This document shows positions 36,558 through 46,452 of a DNA stretch of 64,000 nucleotides, piece after piece. Below the pieces are notes generated by a model. The model was not told the DNA's origin, did no database searches, and saw only the letters and a program-made list of their open reading frames with translations. Position 1 is the stretch's first letter; every line of letters begins with the position of its first letter. The stretch spans positions 248,001-312,000 of the forward strand of contig NZ_JAQAGZ010000006.1 of assembly GCF_027533625.1 (NCBI RefSeq), written 5' to 3'. The translations under genes and the position numbers were made by a program. Source of the stretch: Paenibacillus gyeongsangnamensis. GTDB taxonomy: Bacteria; Bacillota; Bacilli; Paenibacillales; NBRC-103111.

Positions 36558-38507
36558 ATGGGAATCATTAACGTTCTGGACGAGCATATCGCAAACCAAA
36601 TCGCGGCAGGGGAAGTGGTCGAGCGGCCGTCCTCCGTCGTGAAGGAACTTGTGGAGAACGCAGTGGACGCAGGCGGGACACGAATCGACGTGGCGATTGA
36701 GGAAGGCGGCCTGTCGCTCATTCGCGTAACGGACAACGGCGCGGGAATGGATGCGGATGATTGCGAGACGGCCTTCTTCCGCCATGCGACGAGTAAGCTG
36801 GCAAGCGCGCAGGACTTGTTCGCCATTCGGACGCTCGGCTTCCGCGGAGAAGCTTTGCCGAGTATCGCGGCCGTCGCCAAGGTCGAACTGACGACCTCGC
36901 CCGATTCGAGCGGGCTCGGCAGCCGCATCGTGATCGAAGGCGGGAGCATCCGCACGAAGCAGGAGACGAATGCGCCGAAGGGTACCGACATCGCCGTACG
37001 GGAGCTTTTCTTCAACACGCCGGCGCGGTTGAAATATATGAAGACGATTCAAACGGAGCTCGGGCACGTGACGGATTATATGTACCGGCTTGCTCTGGCG
37101 CATCCGGGGATCGCTTTTACTTTGAAACATAACGGCAATGTGCTGCTGCAGACGCTCGGCAACGGCGACCTGCTGCAGGTCATAGCGGCGATTTACGGCA
37201 CCGCCACGGCGAAGAGCATGCTGAAGATTGAAGGCGAGTCGCTGGATTATCAGCTCTCCGGCTATATCTCGAAGCCGGAGCTGACCCGGGCGAACCGGAA
37301 TGCGGTGTCGACGGTGATCAACGGCCGGTATATCCGCAATTTCGGGCTCGTGCACGCCCTGCTTCAGGGCTACCATACGCTGCTGCCGGTGCACCGCTTC
37401 CCGGTAGCCGTGCTGCATCTGCGGATGGACCCGACGCTGATCGACGTGAACGTGCATCCGGCGAAGCTGGAGGTGCGGTTCAGCAAGGAGCAGGAGCTGC
37501 TGCAGCTGGTTGAGCGCGAGGCGCGCGAGGTGCTGGGACGCCAGCGGCTTATTCCGGCGGCGGGGCAGCCTGCCGCTGCGAGGCCGCCGCGCGAGGCGGT
37601 CGTACAGGAGCAGCTCGCGCTGTACCGGCCGCAGGCGGCCCAGCCGGCGGAGCCAACGGGCGCCGGCGTCCCCGCGGAGCGGGAGGCGCGGACCGCTCCG
37701 TGGCCGCCAGCGACAGGCAGCGCGGCCAAGCCTGCTGCCGAAGCGCCGTGGCCGCGCACCGACGCTACGGCACGGCCCGGTCCCGCCACGGACCGCGTGC
37801 GCGAGACGGCACCCGCGGCAGCGACCCGGCCGGCGGCGAGTCCGCGCGAGACGGCCGCCGCCGCCGGAGCGCTGCTGCGCTCGCTCGCGCCTGCGGCCGA
37901 GGAAGCGCCCCCTGCGCTGCCGGCGTTCCCGAAGCTGCACCCGATCGGGCAGCTGCACGGGACCTACATCGTGGCGCAGAACGAAGAGGGCTTGTTCCTC
38001 GTCGATCAGCATGCCGCGCATGAACGGATCAATTACGAGCATTACTACGAGCTGTTCGGCAAGCCGGCCGAAGCGAGCCAAGTGCTGCTCGTGCCGATCA
38101 CGCTGGAGTTTACGGCTTCCGAGGCTTCTCGCCTAACCGACAAGCTGCCCCAATTGGAGCAGGCAGGCGTGGAGCTGGAGCCGTTCGGCGGTTCCTCGTT
38201 CCTCGTCCGTACATACCCGCATTGGTTTCCGGCCGGTGAGGAGCAGGCGCTCATCGAGGAAATGATCGAATGGCTGCTTGGCGAGCGCAAGCAGGTAGAC
38301 ATCGGGAAGCTCCGCGAGAAAGCGGCGATCATGTGCTCCTGCAAAGCGTCGATCAAGGCGAATCAGAACATGGGGACCCTGGAGATCGAGACGCTGCTGG
38401 ACAGGCTTGCCGCCTGCCGTAATCCTTATACTTGTCCGCACGGCAGGCCGATCGTCGTCAGCTTCTCCACTTACGAGCTCGAGAAAATGTTCAAGCGCGT
38501 AATGTAA
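36558..38507 (+). CDS. mutL: DNA mismatch repair protein MutL
   Basis: 649 residues. N-terminal GHKL ATPase: IAAGEVVERPSSVVKELVEN, ITDNG-like VTDNGAGMD, TLGFRGEALPSIAAV, FNTPARLKYMK. A long Ala/Pro/Arg-rich linker (about 330-455) is larger and more GC-rich than usual. The C-terminal dimerisation and endonuclease part has DQHAAHERINYE, ACKASIKAN-type MCSCKASIKANQ and CPHGRPIVVSF, so it is a nicking MutL as in Bacillus. GGGAGG upstream. Confidence 0.95.
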   Translation: MGIINVLDEHIANQIAAGEVVERPSSVVKELVENAVDAGGTRIDVAIEEGGLSLIRVTDNGAGMDADDCETAFFRHATSKLASAQDLFAIRTLGFRGEALPSIAAVAKVELTTSPDSSGLGSRIVIEGGSIRTKQETNAPKGTDIAVRELFFNTPARLKYMKTIQTELGHVTDYMYRLALAHPGIAFTLKHNGNVLLQTLGNGDLLQVIAAIYGTATAKSMLKIEGESLDYQLSGYISKPELTRANRNAVSTVINGRYIRNFGLVHALLQGYHTLLPVHRFPVAVLHLRMDPTLIDVNVHPAKLEVRFSKEQELLQLVEREAREVLGRQRLIPAAGQPAAARPPREAVVQEQLALYRPQAAQPAEPTGAGVPAEREARTAPWPPATGSAAKPAAEAPWPRTDATARPGPATDRVRETAPAAATRPAASPRETAAAAGALLRSLAPAAEEAPPALPAFPKLHPIGQLHGTYIVAQNEEGLFLVDQHAAHERINYEHYYELFGKPAEASQVLLVPITLEFTASEASRLTDKLPQLEQAGVELEPFGGSSFLVRTYPHWFPAGEEQALIEEMIEWLLGERKQVDIGKLREKAAIMCSCKASIKANQNMGTLEIETLLDRLAACRNPYTCPHGRPIVVSFSTYELEKMFKRVM

Positions 38508-38550
38508 TAAAAGAATGTTTCGCCGTTTCCTGGCAGGCTGCCGGGTCCAA

Positions 38551-38584
38551 CCGCCCTCGGAATGTTTCCGACGGGCGGTTTTGT
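38551..38584 (+). terminator. Intrinsic terminator of the mutS-ctp-mutL operon
   Basis: Stem CCGCCC-CGGAA with TTCCG-CGGGCGG (38551-38562 and 38566-38578, with one extra base bulged) followed by TTTTG. 44 bases after the mutL stop. Confidence 0.75.
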
Positions 38585-38833
38585 ATTTGTATAGTTGCTT
38601 ATAAAAACGGAAGTGCACAAGTAAGGCGTACAACCGATGCGGAGTGCTGCCGCGACCGCATTAGGAGCTGAATCGCAACAGGCAAACACAGCCGGCTTCC
38701 GTCATGGCTCGCTTCATAAAATTTGCAGTAGGGGGCGTAGAACTGATAAAATGCAAAAAGGCCGTATAGTGTGAACCTGTTTGCCGCAGCCTATCCGGCC
38801 TTCTTAGAAGCATAATTAAAAAGGGTGATCCTG
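38585..38833. other. Intergenic stretch without a gene
   Basis: No coding frame of note. Near the end, AAGGCCGTATAG (about 38758) can pair with CTATCCGGCCTT (about 38791-38802), a hairpin just before the methyltransferase gene that could be a small terminator or 5' leader structure. Confidence 0.35.
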
Positions 38834-39607
38834 TTGTTTGTTACCACCTCCTACGATCCCTCCGACAGCCAGCTGTCCGAAGCGGCCGCACTCGCCCGCA
38901 AGCTGGGCGGACGCTTTATCCAGCGCCGGCGCATGACGCTGGCTCAGCTGAGGCAGCGGTTCGGGGACGAGGATATTTTGCTGCTCACCAAGGATCGCAT
39001 GGAGTATCACCATGAACTGAGACTGCCGCTGTTTTTTCACCCGAGCACGGCGGCGGTCCGAATCAAGCGGCTCCGAAACGGAGAGAAGGATCCGCTGCTG
39101 CAGCTGGCGGGCATCGGCCCCGGCGACCGCATCGTGGACTGTACCGCAGGGCTTGGCTCGGATGCGATCGTCTTCTCGTTCGCTGCCGGGCCGGAAGGGG
39201 CCGTAACCGCGATCGAGAGCGCCTCTATTCCAGCATTCTTGCTGCAGCAGGGACTTCGGACTTATCATTCGGAGGTTCCGGGACTGGATGAAGCGATGCG
39301 GCGCATCGAAGTGCTTCAGAAGGATCATGCGGAGGTGCTTAAGGCGATGGAGCCGGGCAGCTGCGACGTCGTTTATTTCGATCCGATGTTCCGGCAGCCG
39401 ATTACGGAATCGAGCTCGATCAAGGCGATTCGCGGGTTGGCCGACGATCGGGCGCTGAGCCCCGAATCCGTTGCGCTTGCGCGCAGAGCCGCCCGGCGCG
39501 CCGTGATCCTCAAGGAGCACCGCGATTCAGCCGAGTTTGGCCGACTGGGCTTCGCCGAGGTGCACCGCTCCTCGACCAAAATCGCATACGGGGTGATTCG
39601 ATGCTGA
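38834..39607 (+). CDS. Class I SAM-dependent methyltransferase, RsmJ-like
   Basis: 257 residues from TTG at 38834 (reading MFVTTSYDPSDSQ), with AAGGGTG 6 bases before; an in-frame GTG at 38825 lies inside that ribosome site. Motif I VDCTAGLGSDAIVFS and the catalytic-type DVVYFDPMFRQP (DPxF) resemble RsmJ, the 16S rRNA m2G1516 methyltransferase. The family call is good, the exact target is not certain. It overlaps miaA by 7 bases. Confidence 0.8.
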   Translation: MFVTTSYDPSDSQLSEAAALARKLGGRFIQRRRMTLAQLRQRFGDEDILLLTKDRMEYHHELRLPLFFHPSTAAVRIKRLRNGEKDPLLQLAGIGPGDRIVDCTAGLGSDAIVFSFAAGPEGAVTAIESASIPAFLLQQGLRTYHSEVPGLDEAMRRIEVLQKDHAEVLKAMEPGSCDVVYFDPMFRQPITESSSIKAIRGLADDRALSPESVALARRAARRAVILKEHRDSAEFGRLGFAEVHRSSTKIAYGVIRC

Positions 39608-40578
39608 CTACCGACACCGGCTCCGGCCTAAAGCCGAAGCCGAAGCTCCTTGTGCTCGTCGGTCCGACGGCCGTCGGCAAGACCAAGCTCAGCCTGAAGC
39701 TTGCGCAGGACCTTCAGGCCGAGATCATCTCCGGCGATTCGATGCAGGTTTACCGCGGAATGGATATCGGCACGGCGAAGGCTTCGCCCGAGGAGCTGGC
39801 AGCCGTACCGCATCATATGATCGATATCCATGAGCCGGATCACCCGTTCTCGGTCGCGGAATTCCAGGAGCGCTGCATCCGCTTGATCGCGGAGATCGGC
39901 GCGCGGGGGAAGCTTCCTTTTATCGTGGGCGGAACGGGGCTGTACATCGAATCGGTTTGCTATGATTTCCAGTTCAGCGAGGGAGGGATGGACGAAGCGT
40001 TCCGGGAGGAGCAGCGGCTGTATGCGGAGACGCACGGAGCGGAGGCGTTGCATGGGCGGCTGCGGGAGGTTGATCCGGAGACGGCGGAACGGCTGCATCC
40101 GAACGACCAGAGGCGGATTATTCGCGCACTCGAAATCGCTCACTTGACCGGCGAACGGCTGTCCGACCAGCTGAAGGTACAGAAAAAAACGACCCCTTAC
40201 GAATTGTGTATCGTCGGGTTGACAATGGACCGAGATTTACTATATAAACGTATTGAAGACCGAATTGATCTGATGATCGAGCAAGGTCTGGTCGATGAAG
40301 TCCGCGGGCTGCTGGATCGCGGCTACAGCACTGATTTGGTTTCCATGCAGGGTCTGGGCTATAAGGAGATTGCCGCCTATTTGACGGGGCAGGGCACGCT
40401 GGAGGAAGCCATCCTGCTTCTAAAGCGGGACACGCGCCGATTCGCCAAGAGACAGCTCTCCTGGTTCCGGCGAATGAAGGATATCGAGTGGGTGGACGTC
40501 AGCGATTTGGCAAATTTTTCTACCCACTACGAAGAAGTTCGTGCTATAATAGCAGGAAAGCTATCACCTGACCGTTAA
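39601..40578 (+). CDS. miaA: tRNA dimethylallyltransferase
   Basis: 325 residues. Transfers dimethylallyl to A37 of tRNAs that read UNN codons. P-loop LLVLVGPTAVGKTKLS, then EIISGDSMQVYRGMDIGTAK, HHMIDIHEPDHPFSVAEF, FIVGGTGLYIES and the C-terminal SMQGLGYKEIAAYL, RDTRRFAKRQLSWFRR. In Bacillus it is also followed by hfq. Confidence 0.96.
   Translation: MLTTDTGSGLKPKPKLLVLVGPTAVGKTKLSLKLAQDLQAEIISGDSMQVYRGMDIGTAKASPEELAAVPHHMIDIHEPDHPFSVAEFQERCIRLIAEIGARGKLPFIVGGTGLYIESVCYDFQFSEGGMDEAFREEQRLYAETHGAEALHGRLREVDPETAERLHPNDQRRIIRALEIAHLTGERLSDQLKVQKKTTPYELCIVGLTMDRDLLYKRIEDRIDLMIEQGLVDEVRGLLDRGYSTDLVSMQGLGYKEIAAYLTGQGTLEEAILLLKRDTRRFAKRQLSWFRRMKDIEWVDVSDLANFSTHYEEVRAIIAGKLSPDR
40542..40550 (+). 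promoter_or_regulatory. Extended -10 promoter for hfq within miaA
   Basis: TGCTATAAT at 40542-40550 in the last codons of miaA, 49 bases before the hfq start. No convincing -35. It would let hfq be made apart from miaA. Confidence 0.5.
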
Positions 40579-40599
40579 CCATTTTTGAGGGGGCCCATA

Positions 40600-40842
40600 A
40601 TGAACAAGACGATCAACATTCAGGACACATTTTTGAACCAGCTGCGCAAAGAAAACATTCCAGTGACCGTATATCTTACGAATGGGTTTCAAATCCGCGG
40701 CGTCATTCGCGCTTTTGACAACTTCACGATCATTATAGACAGTGAAGGCCGTCAGCAAATGGTGTACAAGCATGCGATTTCCACCTTCACACCGCAGCGT
40801 CCGGTATCTCTGATGCAGCAGCAGCAGGAGAGCGGCGAGTAG
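40600..40842 (+). CDS. hfq: RNA-binding protein Hfq
   Basis: 80 residues. Sm1 motif around [21 protein letters not shown] and Sm2 motif [12 protein letters not shown] (the KH pair), an Sm-like hexamer that binds small RNAs and mRNA A-tracts. ATG at 40600, with GAGGGGG 6 bases before. Short Gln/Glu tail. Confidence 0.96.
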   Translation: MNKTINIQDTFLNQLRKENIPVTVYLTNGFQIRGVIRAFDNFTIIIDSEGRQQMVYKHAISTFTPQRPVSLMQQQQESGE

Positions 40843-40934
40843 TCGGCGGCGAAGCGTTAACGGTACACGCTCAGGCAAGGAGGCTTGGAGCAACCTTTTC
40901 GCATTCCGGCACGTCTAAATGAATACAACTCCAA

Positions 40935-40966
40935 AAGAGCAACCCGCACTCGGGTTGTTCTTTGTT
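40935..40966 (+). terminator. Intrinsic terminator of miaA-hfq
   Basis: Stem AAGAGCAACCCG / CGGGTTGTTCTT (one G-T pair) with a CACT loop and TTGTTT after it. The rest of 40843-41115 shows no gene. Confidence 0.82.
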
Positions 40967-41115
40967 TAAGAAGTGAGGAAACGCTAAGTTTTATTCAATT
41001 TGTCGTTTCCTATGATCCGTGCCATCATTTTACTGTTTAGGGAATCGCAAGTTCAGGTTAATATTCGCAAGGAGAATGTTCGTTTGAGGACAGAGAAGGG
41101 AGAGGGAGTCGGAGA

Positions 41116-43917
41116 ATGGCAGGAAACGGCGGAAGGACACCCGGAACACCCGTGAAACCCCCGGGATCGCAAACGAAGGAGAAGAAACCGACTGCAGGGA
41201 AGAAGAAAAAGAAATCGAAGGTTACGGCAGGCAAAGTACTTGCCTGGACTTTTGTGGCGGCCGCGCTGGCGGCGATCTGCGCCATGGGCGTTTATATTTT
41301 CATCATCATCAACGGTGACCGTATTCTAAAGCAGAATATCGATAAGCTCAACCTCGATGAAGGTTCCATTGTTTATGATGCGAACGGCGCCGAGGTCGCT
41401 ACACTGGCCGCCGAGAACCGGGAAGTGGTCGATGCTTCGCAAATTCCGGAACGTTTGAAGCAGGCTTTCATTGCTACGGAGGATCGCCGCTTTGAGGAGC
41501 ATACCGGGATCGATTTCCTTGGTATCGGCCGGGCGCTGGTGAAGGACGTGGTGGCTCGCAGCATGGTGGAGGGCGGAAGCACAATTACTCAGCAGCTGGC
41601 GAAGAACGTGTTTCTGAGCGCGGATAAGACCTTTTTCCGGAAAGGAACGGAAATGTCCATTGCCGTAGCGCTGGAGCACCAGTATAAAAAGGATGATATT
41701 CTTGCCTTGTACTTGAACCGGATTTTCTTCGGGAACCGGGCTTACGGTATCAAGGCCGCATCCAAGAAATATTTTGGCATATCGGATTTGAACCAGCTGA
41801 AGCTGTGGCAGATGGCGACGCTTGCGGCCATGCCGAAGGCGCCGAACACGTACAACCCGATCTCGAATCCTGAGAAGGCGAAGGAACGCCGGGGTGTCGT
41901 ACTGAAGCTGATGCAGGAGCAGGGATATATTACGGAGGCCGAACGCGCCGAAGCGGCGGCCGTGGACTATTCTCCGCCTCCGAATGCGACGAATAACAGC
42001 TCTTATCAAACCTATGTCGACTACGTCCTGCGCGAGGCCCAGGACACATATAAGTTCGAAGAGGATGATATTTTGCGGAACGGGTACAAGATTTACACCA
42101 ACCTTGACCCGAACGCTCAGAAAATTATGGAACAAACGTATGCGAACGATAAGTTTTTCCAGAAGGACGGCCCGCAGCAGAAGATGCAGAGCAGCATGGT
42201 CATTCTGAACAACAAGGACGCCGGGATCGTAGCGATGATCGGAGGACGGGATTACGTGGCCCGCGGATTAAACCGCGCGACGCAGCAGCCGCGTCAGCCG
42301 GGCTCCTCCTTCAAGACGCTGATCGCCTACGCGCCGGCACTGGAATCGGGCAAATTCACTCCTTACAGCCAGCTTCCGGACGAGGAACGGACGTACCCGG
42401 GAGGATATGCTCCGCGCAACTATGACGGCGTATACCGCGGCTCGGTCGATATGTTCGAGGCCATCAAGCGGTCCATCAACGCACCGGCGGTATGGCTGCT
42501 GAATGAAATCGGGGTGAAGACCGGTACTCAATTCGTGAGCAAGCTGGGCATTCAGCTGGATCCGCAGGATAATAACCTCGCGATCGCACTCGGCGGTCTG
42601 ACCAAGGGCGTGACGACGATGCAGATGGCGCAGGCTTACAGCACTTTTGCGAACAACGGTTACATGAACACGGCTCATGCGATCGTCAAGATCGTGGACA
42701 GCAGCGGCAAAGAGGTGGCGGCCTATAAAACCGAGCGCAAAGCGCCGGTGATGAGCGCGAAGACCGCATGGTACATGACGCAGCTGATGCAGGGTGTCGT
42801 TGAACCGGGCGGCACGGGAACCGCAGCCAAGTTCGATCGTCCCGTCGCTGGCAAGACAGGCTCGACGCAGCTTGATTTGAAGGGTCTTGAGAAGTACAAC
42901 CGCGATCTCTGGTTCGTCGGCTATACGCCGGAATGGACGGCTGCGGTATGGATGGGCTTCGACAAGACCGATTCGAAGCATTACGTCTCGATGAGCAGCG
43001 GCGCACCGGCGGCGATCTTCCGCGAGGTCATGTCTAAGTCGCTGGCGAAGCGTCCGATGACGTCGTTCCAAAAGCCGGACAGCGTTCCGGATGTTACGGA
43101 GAGCAAGCCGCAGCCTCCGAAGTCGATCGGCGATCTGAAGGCCGAATATTTGAAGGAAAAACGCACCGTGCATCTGTCCTGGAGCCCGGTAGGGGACAAC
43201 GTCACCTATCAATTGTTCCGTAAAGGAAGCAAAGATAAGGACTTCCCGGCAGCACCGATGCTTACAACGGCGTCAACGGACGTCAATGACATCACCGCGT
43301 TCAATCCGGATATGTACCAATATGTCGTCGTTCCGCTGAACGGGGATGGAACCGCGGGTGCACGCTCGAACGTGGTCGAGGTGACGGTCGGGCCGGATAA
43401 CGGATCGGTCGATCCGTTGCATCCCGGGCAGCCGGGCAACGGCCAAGGTCAAGGCCAAGGTCAAGGCCAAGGCAAGCCTGACCCGAATAACCCGCAGCCC
43501 GGGCTGCCGGGGCAAGGCGGGAAGCCGGGCGCCGGAGGAAACGGTACCGGCGGTCCTGGCTCAGGTGCCGGCAACGGCGGTACGGGTAACGGAAACGGCG
43601 GAATCGGCACGGGTACCGGCGGGAACGGCAGCACCGGCAAGCCGGGGACGGGAAGCGGCGGCGCCGGAGGCAGCGGCAACGGCGGAAACGGCACAGGCAC
43701 CGGAGGAGCAGGCAGCGGGTCGGTCGGCACGGGAACAACGCCGGGTCAAGGCGGCTCAACGCTGCCGGGAACGACCGTACCCGGAGGCGGCGGTCTCGGA
43801 AGCCCTGCCGGCGGGACTATCGGTGCCGGAGACGCAGGCGGCAATCCGGCGGGCTCTTCTGCAGGCAATGGGGCCGGTACGGCACCGGGAGCGGGTACGC
43901 CTGCAGGAACGCGTTGA
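41116..43917 (+). CDS. Class A penicillin-binding protein (PBP1A-like) with glycine-rich tail
   Basis: 933 residues. Short basic cytoplasmic N terminus, one membrane anchor (about 43-67), glycosyltransferase domain with the catalytic Glu in TEDRRFEEHTG and GGSTITQQLAKN, transpeptidase domain with SxxK in PGSSFKTLIAY, SxN in IKRSINAPAVW and KTG in VAGKTGSTQ. Then a fibronectin-III-like segment (about 675-755) and a roughly 160-residue tail of Gly with Asn, Thr, Pro and Gln, encoded by 43435-43914, including a short GQ tandem repeat at about 43441-43474. It polymerises and cross-links peptidoglycan at the outer face of the membrane. Confidence 0.93.
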   Translation: MAGNGGRTPGTPVKPPGSQTKEKKPTAGKKKKKSKVTAGKVLAWTFVAAALAAICAMGVYIFIIINGDRILKQNIDKLNLDEGSIVYDANGAEVATLAAENREVVDASQIPERLKQAFIATEDRRFEEHTGIDFLGIGRALVKDVVARSMVEGGSTITQQLAKNVFLSADKTFFRKGTEMSIAVALEHQYKKDDILALYLNRIFFGNRAYGIKAASKKYFGISDLNQLKLWQMATLAAMPKAPNTYNPISNPEKAKERRGVVLKLMQEQGYITEAERAEAAAVDYSPPPNATNNSSYQTYVDYVLREAQDTYKFEEDDILRNGYKIYTNLDPNAQKIMEQTYANDKFFQKDGPQQKMQSSMVILNNKDAGIVAMIGGRDYVARGLNRATQQPRQPGSSFKTLIAYAPALESGKFTPYSQLPDEERTYPGGYAPRNYDGVYRGSVDMFEAIKRSINAPAVWLLNEIGVKTGTQFVSKLGIQLDPQDNNLAIALGGLTKGVTTMQMAQAYSTFANNGYMNTAHAIVKIVDSSGKEVAAYKTERKAPVMSAKTAWYMTQLMQGVVEPGGTGTAAKFDRPVAGKTGSTQLDLKGLEKYNRDLWFVGYTPEWTAAVWMGFDKTDSKHYVSMSSGAPAAIFREVMSKSLAKRPMTSFQKPDSVPDVTESKPQPPKSIGDLKAEYLKEKRTVHLSWSPVGDNVTYQLFRKGSKDKDFPAAPMLTTASTDVNDITAFNPDMYQYVVVPLNGDGTAGARSNVVEVTVGPDNGSVDPLHPGQPGNGQGQGQGQGQGKPDPNNPQPGLPGQGGKPGAGGNGTGGPGSGAGNGGTGNGNGGIGTGTGGNGSTGKPGTGSGGAGGSGNGGNGTGTGGAGSGSVGTGTTPGQGGSTLPGTTVPGGGGLGSPAGGTIGAGDAGGNPAGSSAGNGAGTAPGAGTPAGTR

Positions 43918-43932
43918 CAAACGGGAGAACAA

Positions 43933-43963
43933 TTTACATTTTTTCCGGATTGCGTAGTATAAT
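43933..43963 (+). promoter_or_regulatory. Sigma-A-type promoter of the cyclophilin gene
   Basis: TTTACA (43933-43938), 19 bases, TATAAT (43958-43963), 55 bases before the start at 44018. The spacer is long but the -10 is perfect. Confidence 0.55.
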
Positions 43964-44017
43964 AGAGCTTAGGACCTTCCCAGAATTTATTGCATAAACG
44001 GAGATGAGATCGAAGCC

Positions 44018-44704
44018 ATGAAATCGCATTGGAAGAAAACAGCCGGCTTGCTCTGCGCAGCCGCATTGCTCGCTGGCGTACTCGCGGGCTGCGGCACCAA
44101 GCCGGCCCCGGCAGGTCAAGGAACGACGACAGGCAGCCAGCCTACCGGTCAGACGGGAGCCGCTCAGCCGGCGAAGAAATCGTGGTCGAAGCCGCCGGAG
44201 ATGAAGATCGACCAGAACAAAACGTATCAGGCGACGGTAACGACGTCGAAAGGGACCTTTACCATCGATCTGTTCCCGAAAGACGCGCCGATGACGGTCA
44301 ACAATTTCGTCTTTTTGTCCAAGGAAGGCTTCTATAATAACTTGACGTTCCACCGGATCATCAAAACGTTCATGGTTCAAGCCGGAGACCCGAACGGGAA
44401 CGGCACGGGCGGACCGGGGTATCAATTCGCGGATGAGCTGAAGACGACGCATCCGTATGAGCCCGGTATCGTGGCCATGGCGAATGCCGGACCGAATACG
44501 AACGGTAGCCAGTTCTTCATCTGTACCGGTGAAGATAGCAAGGCGTTGAACCGGACGCCGAACTACACCGTATTCGGCAAGGTGTCCCAAGGCATGGATG
44601 TCGTGCAGAAAATCGCCGATACGCCTGTGAAATCCAACGGCGGCGAAGCGAGCACGCCGACGGAGAAAGTGACGATTCAATCGATCTCCATCACGGAGAA
44701 ATAG
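44018..44704 (+). CDS. Cyclophilin-type peptidyl-prolyl isomerase lipoprotein
   Basis: 228 residues. Lipobox LAGC ([12 protein letters not shown]), a Gly/Thr/Gln linker, then a cyclophilin domain: [58 protein letters not shown]. Active-site Arg is in FHRII. It helps fold exported proteins at the membrane face. Confidence 0.92.
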   Translation: MKSHWKKTAGLLCAAALLAGVLAGCGTKPAPAGQGTTTGSQPTGQTGAAQPAKKSWSKPPEMKIDQNKTYQATVTTSKGTFTIDLFPKDAPMTVNNFVFLSKEGFYNNLTFHRIIKTFMVQAGDPNGNGTGGPGYQFADELKTTHPYEPGIVAMANAGPNTNGSQFFICTGEDSKALNRTPNYTVFGKVSQGMDVVQKIADTPVKSNGGEASTPTEKVTIQSISITEK

Positions 44705-44716
44705 AACGGCGAATGA

Positions 44717-44747
44717 AGACAGCGTGGAGAACCCACGCTGTCTTTTT
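44717..44747 (+). terminator. Intrinsic terminator of the cyclophilin gene
   Basis: Perfect 11-bp stem AGACAGCGTGG / CCACGCTGTCT (44717-44727, 44733-44743), AGAAC loop, five T. Confidence 0.88.
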
Positions 44748-44814
44748 ACGAAACGGGCACGGAGATGGAACGAGACCGCTATAACGAACGTCCAATGAAC
44801 AGGAGAGATGAAGC

Positions 44815-45765
44815 ATGGGTGTACCGATACCCGAAATTGACCGCTACCGCGGCTGCTTGTTGGGATTAGCCGCAGGAGATGCGCTCGGTACGACACTGGA
44901 GTTCCGTCAGCCCGGCTCGTTCGGGCCGATTCTCGATATGGCCGGAGGCGGGCCGTTCGATCTCGAGCCGGGACAGTGGACCGACGATACGTCCATGGCT
45001 TTGTGTCTGGCGGAAAGTTTGCTCCACTGCGAAGGCTTTCACCCGCGGGATCAGATGCAGCGTTATGTCCGTTGGTACCGGGAAGGTTACCTCAGCAGCA
45101 CCGGCGTCTGCTTCGATATAGGCAATACCGTCCGAACGGCGCTTGAACGTTTCGAGAAGACAAGCGAGCCGTTCAGCGGTCCGATCCAGCGGATGACCGC
45201 CGGCAACGGTTCGCTCATGCGGCTGGCCCCTGTGCCTATGGCCTATGCCGGCAAGCCGCAGGAAGCGATCGTGCGGTCGGGCGACAGCTCGCTGACGACG
45301 CATGGGGCCATCGTCGCCGTGGATGCCTGCAAGTATCTGGGCGGCCTGATCGTGGGCGCACTGAAAGGAACGGAAAAGTCCGAGCTGCTGGCCCCGTATT
45401 ATGCCCCCGTGTCGGGTTACTGGGAGCGGGTTCGGCTTGTGCCTGAGATTGCCGAGGTGGCCGCCGGATCGTTCCGCGAGAAGCAGCCTCCTGCCATTGA
45501 GGGTACCGGCTATGCGGCCGGAAGCCTGGAAGCGGCGCTATGGGCATTCGACCGGAGCTCCAGCTTCGAGGAAGGCGCTTTGCTGGCGGTTAATCTGGGA
45601 GACGATGCCGATACGACCGGAGCGGTCTACGGCCAGCTCGCCGGAGCCTACTACGGGGTGGAGGCGATCCCGGCGCATTGGCGGGCGCAGCTCAGTATGC
45701 TGGAGCTATTGGAGTTTACGGCCCGGGGGCTGCACCGGTTTGCCCAAGGCGGGACGCCGCAATGA
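44815..45765 (+). CDS. ADP-ribosylglycohydrolase family protein
   Basis: 316 residues. Removes ADP-ribose from proteins or small molecules with two Mg ions. The metal-binding motifs are present: WTDDTSMAL near residue 60 and [20 protein letters not shown] near 260. The start of the fold reads [20 protein letters not shown]. It overlaps the following esterase gene in ATGA. Target unknown. Confidence 0.92.
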   Translation: MGVPIPEIDRYRGCLLGLAAGDALGTTLEFRQPGSFGPILDMAGGGPFDLEPGQWTDDTSMALCLAESLLHCEGFHPRDQMQRYVRWYREGYLSSTGVCFDIGNTVRTALERFEKTSEPFSGPIQRMTAGNGSLMRLAPVPMAYAGKPQEAIVRSGDSSLTTHGAIVAVDACKYLGGLIVGALKGTEKSELLAPYYAPVSGYWERVRLVPEIAEVAAGSFREKQPPAIEGTGYAAGSLEAALWAFDRSSSFEEGALLAVNLGDDADTTGAVYGQLAGAYYGVEAIPAHWRAQLSMLELLEFTARGLHRFAQGGTPQ

Positions 45766-46427
45766 TGGAGCGCCATTGTTTGCTGCTGCACGGCTTTACC
45801 GGAGGACCGTTCGAAGTGGAGCCGCTCGCCGAACATCTGAGGCAGGAAGGCTACACTTGCACGGTTCCTACGCTTCCCGGGCATGAGGACGAGCTTCAAG
45901 CTTTAGGCCGCGCCACATGGCACGACTGGCTGGATGCCGCGGCCGCGGAGACGCACCGGTTATGCCAAATCTACGGCTCCATCGATCTCGTGGGCTTCTC
46001 GATGGGCGGTTTAATCGCCGCCTATCTTGCGAACCGGTTTCCTATCAGACGCCTCGTGCTGCTCAGCGCGGCGGTCATTTATGTCAGCCCTAGACGCTTC
46101 GTCAATCATTTGGCCATGCGCATCCGTGCGCGAGATTGGTCTCACTTGGATCGGGCCAAGCGGACGTCGCTGCCCGCTGCGTTCCAATTCATGAAGCTGG
46201 CTCGCTATGCGCGTCAGAGTGAGCTGCCGCGGGTGTCCGTCCCTACGCTCGTGGTTCAGGGGGAGCAGGATCAGATCGTCCATCCCCGAAGCGCCTTTTA
46301 CATCTATAACCGGCTGCAGGGCCGCCGGGAGTTGTTCCTGCTGCCGGAATCGCGGCATATGGTTTGCCTGGAGCATGAGGCGCCTCAATTATTCAAGGAA
46401 GTCACCCGTTTTCTTAATCAGGAATAA
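45762..46427 (+). CDS. Carboxylesterase/lipase, Est30-like alpha/beta hydrolase
   Basis: 221 residues. HGFTGGPFE oxyanion region, nucleophile Ser in GFSMGG, Asp in [11 protein letters not shown] and His in ESRHMVCL. Length and motifs are those of the small esterase Est30/YvaK. Coupled to the glycohydrolase gene. Confidence 0.9.
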   Translation: MMERHCLLLHGFTGGPFEVEPLAEHLRQEGYTCTVPTLPGHEDELQALGRATWHDWLDAAAAETHRLCQIYGSIDLVGFSMGGLIAAYLANRFPIRRLVLLSAAVIYVSPRRFVNHLAMRIRARDWSHLDRAKRTSLPAAFQFMKLARYARQSELPRVSVPTLVVQGEQDQIVHPRSAFYIYNRLQGRRELFLLPESRHMVCLEHEAPQLFKEVTRFLNQE

Positions 46428-46452
46428 TGGATAGGAGGAGACCGTCATTTCC

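Noticed and set aside
37540..37930. GC-rich low-similarity segment of mutL taken as a frameshift
   Set aside because: The frame is continuous and both flanks are in the same frame. It is the normal variable MutL linker, only longer and Ala/Pro-rich.
36054..38081. Long open frame antisense to mutL and the end of the protease gene
   Set aside because: It crosses two real genes and has the composition of a shadow frame, with no ribosome site.
43435..43914. Short tandem repeats resembling a CRISPR array
   Set aside because: They are in frame, code for Gly/Gln/Asn/Thr runs of a penicillin-binding protein, and lack regular spacers and cas genes.
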